From: an uncultured Bacteroidota bacterium
GTDB taxonomy: Bacteria; Bacteroidota; Bacteroidia; Chitinophagales; Chitinophagaceae
DNA length: 38,787 bases
Direction of reading: 5' to 3'
Assembly: GCA_903839875.1 (NCBI GenBank)
Contig: CAIMDZ010000220.1
Span: 1 to 38,787 of the forward strand
Positions 32,647 to 38,787 of this stretch are shown here, piece by piece. A program made the translations under genes and the position numbers. The stretch's first letter is position 1. Each line of letters begins with the position of its first letter. Under the pieces are notes generated by a model. It ran no database searches. It was not told the origin of the DNA and saw only the letters and a list, made by a program, of their open reading frames with translations.

Positions 32647-34854
32647 ATGAGACAACCATTTTTCATTATTTTTTTATTGCTGGCATCAACAGCGATGGCA
32701 CAGGTTCCAAATCTTACAAAATATGCCGATCCCTATGTAGGAACAGGTGGACATGGCCATACATATCCCGGTGTATCCGCTCCGTTTGGCATGGTGCAGC
32801 TAAGTCCTGATAACGGTACAGAAGGATGGGACTGGTGCAGTGGTTATAACTATGGCGACTCGATGATAGCCGGCTTTAGCCATATGCACCTCAGCGGCAC
32901 AGGCTGCGGCGACTGGTGCGATATTTCGGTGATGCCAGGCATCGGGCTGATTCCGGATGATGCAAAGAACTACCGGGTAAAATTCAGTCATGAAAATGAA
33001 ACTGCCTATCCGGGTTCCTACAGGGTAAAATTGGATAATGGAATAGTAACTTCCTTAACTGCAACCGAACGGTGTGGCCTGCATAATTATAATTTTCCTG
33101 AAGGAGCTAAACCCGTATTGTGTTTCAACCTTGGTTTTATGATCAACTACGACAGTACTACCGAGTCGGTGATTACAAAAGTAGACGAGCATACAGTTAT
33201 TGGATACCGGTATTCAAGAGGCTGGGCAAATGTTCAGCGTGTGTATTTCGCAGCCCGTACAAATATGGCTATTAAAGACCTGCATACGTATGTGCCTGCC
33301 CATTATATAAATACACGGGTACATAATGGACAATTGGTGTTTGACGACCTGCATGGCAGACCGCTTATGATGAAGGTTGCATTATCAAGCATAAACACAG
33401 ATAAAGCGCTGGAGGCCCTGGATGAGATAAGGGACTGGGATTTTGGAAGCGTACAGAATAGTACAAAAAACAAATGGCAGATTGAATTAGACAAAATCAG
33501 GGTGGTGACAAAAGATGATCAGATGAAAAGAGTGTTTTATTCCGCTTTATACCATACCTGCCTGGCGCCAGTGCTGTATTCCGACAAAGATGGCATGTAT
33601 AAAAACGCAAAAGGGGAGATCCACAAAATGAAGAAAGGCCAGCGCTATACGGTGTTTTCATTATGGGATACTTTCAGGGGGCTGAACCCATTATTCACCA
33701 TCACGCAACCCCAACGGAATATAGATATACTCAACAGCATGCTTGCATTTTGTGATGAAAACGGAGAACTTCCTGTGTGGGACCTGAGCACCTGGGAAAC
33801 TGGCTGCATGAGCGGGTACCATGCTGTGCCGGTGCTTGCAGATGCTGTCCTGAAAAATACGCCCGGACTGGATGCCGAGCGGGTTTATGCAGCCATGAAG
33901 AAAAGCGCTTTCCAGAAAATCAGGGGTACACAAGACTATATAAAATACGGCTACCTGCCGCAGGACAAAGGAAGCTATAGTGTGACCATAACCCTGGAAT
34001 ATGCCTATGACGACTGGTGTATAGCCCAGGTAGCCAAAAAGCTGGGAAAGATGGATGATTACGCTATGTTTATGAAGAGAGGTGAGGCGTATAAAAAACT
34101 GTTTGATAAGAATAGAGGATTCATTCGTGGCAAAAATTCAAACGGAAGCTGGGTAGAACCTTTCGATCCATACATGACTTCTACAGAAGGTAAATCAATG
34201 TATGAAGAAGGTAATGCATGGCAATACACCTTTTTTGTTCCGCACGATGTCAGAGGGTTAGCTGAACAATATGGTACCTATGATAAATTCATTCTCAAAC
34301 TTGATTCTTTGTTTACTGTATCATCAAAGGTGAAGGGAGAGAGCGCTCCTCCTGACGTGAGTGGGCTGATAGGGCAATATGCCCATGGTAATGAGCCAAG
34401 CCACCATATCGCCTATATGTACACCTACGTAGGACAGGCATGGAAAACGCAGCGGATGGTGCGGATGATACTGGACTCCATGTACCATGATCAGCCGGAC
34501 GGTTATGCCGGTAACGAAGATTGCGGTCAGATGAGCGCATGGGCTATCTGGAGCATGATGGGTTTTTATCCTGCTAACCCTGCCAACGGCGAATATGTTT
34601 TTGGCAGCCCGGTATTTGATGCGGTTGCTATTAAAGTATCTATTTCGCGGTTCATGGTCATAAAGACGAAGAACAATGCGAAGAACCATCCTTACATCCA
34701 GAGTGTGAAATTGAACGGGAAGCGCTACACCAAAACCTACATAGACCATGCGACTCTGATGAAGGGTGGCGAGCTCGAATTTGTAATGGGGCCCGAACCC
34801 AATAAAAACTGGGGGGCAAATCCGCAGGACTGGCCATCATCTGTGAATAATTAG
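32647..34854 (+). CDS. GH92 alpha-mannosidase
   Basis: A 735-residue secreted enzyme from ATG 32647 (signal MRQPFFIIFLLLASTAMAQ). The N-terminal beta domain begins YADPYVGTGGHGHTYPGVSA, and FSLWDTFRGLNPL opens the (alpha/alpha)6 barrel. The catalytic acid is Glu624 in GNEDCGQMSAWAIWSMMGFYP. HHIAYMYTYVGQAWKTQRMV and FGSPVFDAVAIKV complete the family signature. GH92 enzymes are Ca2+-dependent, inverting exo-alpha-mannosidases acting on high-mannose N-glycans. Linkage specificity (1,2, 1,3 or 1,4) cannot be read here. The next genes are a toxin-antitoxin pair and then GH2 and GH20 genes on the same strand. Confidence 0.95.
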   Translation: MRQPFFIIFLLLASTAMAQVPNLTKYADPYVGTGGHGHTYPGVSAPFGMVQLSPDNGTEGWDWCSGYNYGDSMIAGFSHMHLSGTGCGDWCDISVMPGIGLIPDDAKNYRVKFSHENETAYPGSYRVKLDNGIVTSLTATERCGLHNYNFPEGAKPVLCFNLGFMINYDSTTESVITKVDEHTVIGYRYSRGWANVQRVYFAARTNMAIKDLHTYVPAHYINTRVHNGQLVFDDLHGRPLMMKVALSSINTDKALEALDEIRDWDFGSVQNSTKNKWQIELDKIRVVTKDDQMKRVFYSALYHTCLAPVLYSDKDGMYKNAKGEIHKMKKGQRYTVFSLWDTFRGLNPLFTITQPQRNIDILNSMLAFCDENGELPVWDLSTWETGCMSGYHAVPVLADAVLKNTPGLDAERVYAAMKKSAFQKIRGTQDYIKYGYLPQDKGSYSVTITLEYAYDDWCIAQVAKKLGKMDDYAMFMKRGEAYKKLFDKNRGFIRGKNSNGSWVEPFDPYMTSTEGKSMYEEGNAWQYTFFVPHDVRGLAEQYGTYDKFILKLDSLFTVSSKVKGESAPPDVSGLIGQYAHGNEPSHHIAYMYTYVGQAWKTQRMVRMILDSMYHDQPDGYAGNEDCGQMSAWAIWSMMGFYPANPANGEYVFGSPVFDAVAIKVSISRFMVIKTKNNAKNHPYIQSVKLNGKRYTKTYIDHATLMKGGELEFVMGPEPNKNWGANPQDWPSSVNN

Positions 34855-34867
34855 GTAACTTTAATCC

Positions 34868-35158
34868 ATGATTCCAAATCTTTCAAAGACAGCATTCTGG
34901 GATGTGAATTTCGAGCAACTCGACTTCGAGAAAAATGCTGCGTTTATTATAGAGAAGGTTTTTAATTACGGATTATGGAACGACCAGCTTGCTGTTATTA
35001 ACTATTACGGCAAAGACAGGATTAAAAAAGAGATAGTGAAGTGCGCATATTTTAAGAAAAAGGTATTTCGTTTTGTTTGCTTTGCATTTGATTTAGAACC
35101 TACAGATTTTACATGCTATATACGCAGACAGTCTCACCCCTCACACTGGAATTATTAA
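34868..35158 (+). CDS. DUF6922-type antitoxin partner of AbiEii toxin
   Basis: A 96-residue protein with the pattern FWDVNFEQLDFEKNAAFIIE followed by KVFNYGLWNDQLAVINYYG, as in the small DUF6922-type proteins encoded before AbiEii-type nucleotidyltransferases. It is inferred to be the antitoxin. The toxin ORF begins 46 bases before its stop, in another frame, so the two are coupled. It starts 13 bases after the GH92 stop, suggesting read-through from the GH92 promoter. Confidence 0.75.
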   Translation: MIPNLSKTAFWDVNFEQLDFEKNAAFIIEKVFNYGLWNDQLAVINYYGKDRIKKEIVKCAYFKKKVFRFVCFAFDLEPTDFTCYIRRQSHPSHWNY

Positions 35159-35742
35159 AACAACTCATGGACATCCCGGAGTTGGATAAGTTTGCCTTGG
35201 TAGGAGGTACTAATCTTGCGTTGCAATTAGGCCACCGTATTTCTATTGATATTGATTTATTTACAAATGAACAGTTTAATCTTGATAAAGTTAAGCAAGC
35301 CATTCACGATAATTTTCCTGATGCAATCAGGCTTGATGAAATGAGGCAAACGGTATGGTATCAGATAAATGGGGTAAAAACGGATATTGTTTTACATGAA
35401 TACCCCTGTTTGCAACCAATCCGGGAAATTGAAGGAATCAGGTTCGTTTCAATCGAAGATATTATACCAATGAAGTTAGGAGCAGTATCAGGCAGAGGAG
35501 CTAAAAAAGATTTTTGGGATATTGCTCTATTGCTTGATAAATATTCCATTTCTGAGATGCTTGAATTTTATCAAAAAAAGTATTCAACCGATGATATAGG
35601 TATCATTGTTCGATCTCTTTTATATTTTGAAGATGCAGAGATACAAGATGACCCTGCTACGATTATCAATATTACCTGGGAAGATGTGAGGAGAAAAATT
35701 GAAGTCGCTGTCAAAAAGTATCTAAAAAATAAAGTTAAGTAA
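35113..35742 (+). CDS. AbiEii/AbiGii family nucleotidyltransferase toxin
   Basis: A 209-residue protein with the AbiEii nucleotidyltransferase motif VGGTNLALQLGHRISIDIDL (residues ~30-49, with metal-binding Asp46 and Asp48) and the later family motif PMKLGAVSGRGAKKDFWDIA. AbiEii toxins are pseudo-NTP transferases, some of which modify tRNA acceptor ends, and serve in phage abortive infection or TA systems. A start 46 bases inside the upstream gene is used because the N-terminal helix LTLELLKQLMD precedes the motif as in relatives. The pair breaks the GH92-GH2 gene order. Confidence 0.87.
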   Translation: MLYTQTVSPLTLELLKQLMDIPELDKFALVGGTNLALQLGHRISIDIDLFTNEQFNLDKVKQAIHDNFPDAIRLDEMRQTVWYQINGVKTDIVLHEYPCLQPIREIEGIRFVSIEDIIPMKLGAVSGRGAKKDFWDIALLLDKYSISEMLEFYQKKYSTDDIGIIVRSLLYFEDAEIQDDPATIINITWEDVRRKIEVAVKKYLKNKVK

Positions 35743-35782
35743 TCAATGTATTGTTCACTTATATGCGGTTTCAGCGTTTTTA

Positions 35783-36256
35783 ATGACTATTCGTGAAGGA
35801 AAATTAACAAAGGTTGTTTTGTTAATTGGAATACTCCTGGTTGTGGTATTTAGTGTTTCTGCGCAGCAGCAATATGGGCTGGATGGCGATTGGAAGTGCA
35901 AACGGGCTAATAGCCTAAAAGAACAAGGAGAACAAATATCGAAGGTTAACTACTCACTAAAAGGCTGGATGCCTGCAGTAGTGCCGGGAACTGTTCTTAC
36001 ATCATTGCTCCATAATAAACTCATTCCGGATCCATTCTATGGCATGAACAATAAGCGGATACCCGATATATATAATATGGGCAGGGATTACTATACTTAT
36101 TGGTTTGTTCGTGATTTTAATGAGGTATTTCCTGCAAAGGGAGATAAGGTGTGGCTTATGTTCAGAGGCATCAATTACAGTTGCAAGATTTACATCAACG
36201 GTCGCAAATTGAATGACAAGCCTGATAAGGGGGATGTTCCTGCGGCAGAGTTATGA
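35783..36256 (+). pseudogene. GH2 beta-mannosidase-like enzyme, N-terminal fragment before a frameshift
   Basis: A 157-residue ORF with a signal peptide (1-~28, ending VSAQQ) and the beginning of the GH2 sugar-binding jelly roll (WMPAVVPGTVLTSLLHNKLI; DYYTYWFVRDF; KVWLMFRGINYSCKIYINGR). The reading frame is lost in a run of five G at 36229-36233. Real homology ends there (Lys149-Gly150) and the last residues (DVPAAEL) are out of frame. Removing one G joins it to the downstream ORF, giving KGMFLRQSYD as expected for the family and a protein of ~882 residues. The break may be a real mutation, a sequencing error or translational slippage. Confidence 0.85.
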
Positions 36257-38432
36257 CATTACTTCTTTCCTTTCTAAAGATGGGTATAACAGGCTGGCTG
36301 TAATCGTTTATCCACCGGATCCTGTTGGCAATCCCAATGGCGGACAGGGTGGGGATGGTGTGATCGCCCATAGCGTCACCAATCAGTATGTAGCAGGCTG
36401 GGACTGGATACAACCCATACATGACCGCAATACAGGTATCTGGGATAAGGTGTTTATCAGGAAGACAAAGCAGGTGCATGTTGAAAATACACATGTGGTG
36501 ACCTTGGTGCCCGGAAAAAGAAATACCGATGGAAAGCAAGCCCCGGCTACAATCAAGGTGACTACAGAAGTGGAAAATCCTGATACCGGTGAAATAGAAG
36601 GTGTTGTACAGTTTGAACTGGAGGGTAAGAAGATGTCAGTCAAGGTGAAGCTGGCACCCCAAACTATGGAACTGGTAGAGTTCCCCCCACTCACGCTTGA
36701 TAGTCCAAGGCTATGGTGGCCTAACGGTTACGGCCCGCAGAACTTGTACAACCTGAAAGTGAAGTTCCTTATAAACGGTACAACAGTATCGGATGAAGAA
36801 CCAGTGCAATTTGGTGTCAGGGAACTGAAAGCAGTATGGAATACAAAAACCAATAGCCGGGAGATCAGGGTAAACGGGCAAAAGATATTCATTAAGGGCG
36901 GCAACTGGATACTATCTGATGCAATGCTTAGGTTTTCCAAAGAAAGGTATGATGCTGAGATTCGTTTCCATCGTGATATGAACCTCAACCTTATCAGGGT
37001 GTGGGGAGGTGGTATCACGGAGCGGCCCGAATTTTATGATGCATGTGATAGGTATGGACTGCTTGTTATGCAGGATTTCTGGGTGTCAGGCGATTGTAAT
37101 GGGCGGTGGTACGATCCCTTGAAACTGGAAGACACCCTGGCAAGAAGGAAGTACCCTGACGATCATGCGCTCTTTCTCGAATCGCTGGAAGACCAGATCA
37201 AAATGCTGCGAAACCATCCTTCGCTGGCTATATGGTGCGGCGGCAATGAAATACGGCCACCAGCAGATGTGTTAGTCCCACTAAGGGATTCGTTGCTGCC
37301 TGCGTTGGATGGTACCCGGTTTTTCTTTGAATACTCCAACGATGACAGCATGTCGCTGCATAGTGGTGATGGCCCTTATACGCTTCAGCCCGACAAGTCA
37401 TTCTGGGAGAAGCGTTCCTTCCCTTTTAACTCGGAGGTGGGATCTGTTGGAATTGGAGACTACGAGTCCCTGCAGCGTTTTATTCCCAAAGCGGACCTCG
37501 TACCTCCTTACTTCAATCCTTCCACCGGCAAATGGGTCGTAGACTCTGTTTGGCAATATCATAAGTATTCTTGCTATGATTCTGCGGTGGAAGCCTATGG
37601 CCACCCGGAAGATATCGAAGATTTTGCTACGAAGGCACAACTCGTCAACTATAACCAATACCGTGCGCTCATGGAGGGCTTCACAGCGCATATGTGGGAT
37701 TGGTACACCGGCGTCATCATCTGGAAAACACAAAACCCCTGGACAGCTATGGTGGGCCAGATGTATGATGTGTACCTCGATCCTAATGCCAGCCTGTATG
37801 GGCTTAGCGAGGGTGCAAAACCTTTGCACATAATGTATGACCCTATTCATAAGTCGGCCATTGTTGCTAACAATAAATTTAACTCTGCAAGGATAATTTG
37901 TTGGGCGGGTATTTGCCGTTCATCAGATTATTTTCTCACAAAATCCGAAACAAAATGGGTTTCTGCACAAAGCTGCGTTGCAGTTCATGTCTTTGGTAGC
38001 AGCGCTCATTTAAACAAAGAAGATGAAAATGCAGGTGTATTTCTGGTATTACATTTGGTTGATTCTATAACCGGGTATTTTGATGAAAATATTTATGCTT
38101 TGCCTGACTCCTCAGGTAGTTATTCCTGGCTTAACAGGATTGAACAAGCTGACATTATTGCTTCAGCGTACTATAATAATGACAGTGTAATAACAGTGAC
38201 GATTAAAAACAATGACAGTAATCCTTTAGCTTTTTTCAACCGTATTTCACTTGTTGATAAAAAAACAAAAAAGAGGATATTACCTGTTTTCTATAATAAT
38301 AACTATATTTCCGTTCCTCCCGGTGAGGTGAAAACTGTGCGAGTATCATTTTCAAAACAACAGGGAGTAGAACCAATGGTATGCGTCGAAGGGTGGAACG
38401 TAGATGAAATTTATTTAGAAATAAAAAAATAA
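36213..38432 (+). pseudogene. GH2 beta-mannosidase-like enzyme, catalytic part after a frameshift
   Basis: The +1-frame ORF of 739 residues; the homologous part begins at 36234 (MFLRQSYDITSFLSKDGYN). It carries the rest of the sugar-binding domain, an Ig-like domain and the GH2 TIM barrel: GGNWILSDAMLRFSKERYDA, NLIRVWGGGITERPEFYDAC, the acid/base Glu in WCGGNEIRPP and the probable nucleophile Glu in FNSEVGSVG. The closest known types are exo-beta-mannosidase/endo-beta-mannosidase and exo-beta-glucosaminidase-like GH2 enzymes. In this context it would cleave the Man-beta-1,4-GlcNAc core. ATG 36213 is an alternative reading start, but no signal peptide follows it. The sites look intact, so the gene is functional only if the frameshift is resolved. 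Confidence 0.88.
36229..36233 (+). other. Frameshift site (G5 run) in GH2
   Basis: The sequence reads AAGGGGGATG. Four G would keep the frame AAG GGG ATG TTC CTG. Five G end the upstream frame at TGA (36254-36256). No frameshift-stimulating structure was recognised nearby, so a homopolymer indel is the simplest explanation. Confidence 0.8.
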
Positions 38433-38435
38433 TCA

Positions 38436-38787
38436 ATGAAAAACATACTGCTATTATTATTATTACTCGTTTTATCCCTTGATGCTTTTGCGCAACACGA
38501 TGCCAACATGGGAATCATCCCTGCACCGGTATCTGTGAAGAAGATGAAGGGTGAGTTCAATCTTACTTCCGAAACTATTATACTTACCGATTCTCCCAGT
38601 CACCAGGCGGTACATTACTTTGCCGAATACCTGCGTAAAAAGGGTTTTAACCCCAGCATAACCGATATGAGCATGCTGGATGATAAGCGCCGTAATATAA
38701 AGAATGCGATAACCCTTTCGGTTAACTTCAAAGGCGACCTTCCGTCAGAAGGATACGAGCTATCAGTTACCAGTGATCGGGTAGTTA
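38436..38787 (+). CDS. GH20 beta-N-acetylhexosaminidase, start only (cut by window end)
   Basis: An open frame from ATG 38436 to the window edge, 117 complete codons, beginning 3 bases after the GH2 stop. A signal peptide (MKNILLLLLLLVLSLDAFAQ) is followed by MGIIPAPVSVKKMKGEFNLT, the hallmark N-terminal beta-strand of GH20 domain 2 (IIPxP). It then runs through an alpha/beta region (YFAEYLRKKGFNP; GYELSVTSDRVV) typical of the GH20b domain. The catalytic barrel lies beyond the window. It would remove terminal GlcNAc, following the mannosidases encoded upstream. The close spacing suggests co-transcription with GH2. Confidence 0.88.
   Translation, partial: MKNILLLLLLLVLSLDAFAQHDANMGIIPAPVSVKKMKGEFNLTSETIILTDSPSHQAVHYFAEYLRKKGFNPSITDMSMLDDKRRNIKNAITLSVNFKGDLPSEGYELSVTSDRVV

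Overview
The window reads as chromosomal DNA of a Bacteroidota bacterium, most likely of the Chitinophagales/Sphingobacteriales side. The signs are a type IX secretion (T9SS) C-terminal sorting domain, a DUF4270 lipoprotein, GH92/GH125 mannosidases, bacteroidete-type promoters (TTTG, about 19-20 bases, TAnnTTTG) and almost no Shine-Dalgarno sites. Placement below phylum is inference. I saw no rRNA, tRNA, CRISPR array, phage or insertion sequence.

Layout. 1-7.1 kb: a BrkB/YihY membrane protein (minus), a secreted T9SS protein flanked by two copies of a structured ~102-bp repeat, a 53-aa ORF, a secreted transglutaminase-like protein and a TolB-like propeller. 7.1-7.6 kb: a RelE/ParE toxin with its antitoxin (minus). 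7.7-16.0 kb: mostly housekeeping genes: Tex, the CrcB/FluC fluoride channel, a Clp-N/TPR fusion protein, a small coiled-coil membrane protein, OdhB (2-oxoglutarate dehydrogenase E2), NADP isocitrate dehydrogenase, then a HEPN/MNT pair. 16.0-23.8 kb: a secreted low-complexity protein, a VWA membrane protein, DUF983, an AraC regulator, an AI-2E family permease, a CxxCH lipoprotein and a secreted coiled-coil protein. 23.8-24.1 kb: a nested inverted-repeat (MITE-like) element. 24.1-29.3 kb: the minus-strand operon GT5 half-protein, DUF4270, glmS, divergent from panC. 29.3-30.0 kb: an antitoxin/PIN toxin pair.

30.0-38.8 kb: a glycan-degradation block. It holds a ROK sugar kinase, GH125 exo-alpha-1,6-mannosidase, GH92 alpha-mannosidase, a GH2 beta-mannosidase-like enzyme split by a one-base frameshift in a run of five G, and the start of a GH20 beta-hexosaminidase cut by the window end. 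Together these activities would trim mannose-rich N-glycans from the alpha-mannose antennae through Man-beta-GlcNAc to GlcNAc. A DUF6922/AbiEii toxin-antitoxin pair sits between GH92 and GH2. No SusC/SusD pair is visible.

The points most worth a second look are the N-glycan block and its frameshift, four toxin-antitoxin modules of four different families in under 39 kb (one toxin apparently lacking its start codon), a GT5 protein without the donor-binding motif locked in an operon with glmS, the Clp-N/TPR fusion, and a set of promoters whose -7 box lies only 4-8 bases from the start codon, implying leaderless mRNAs.
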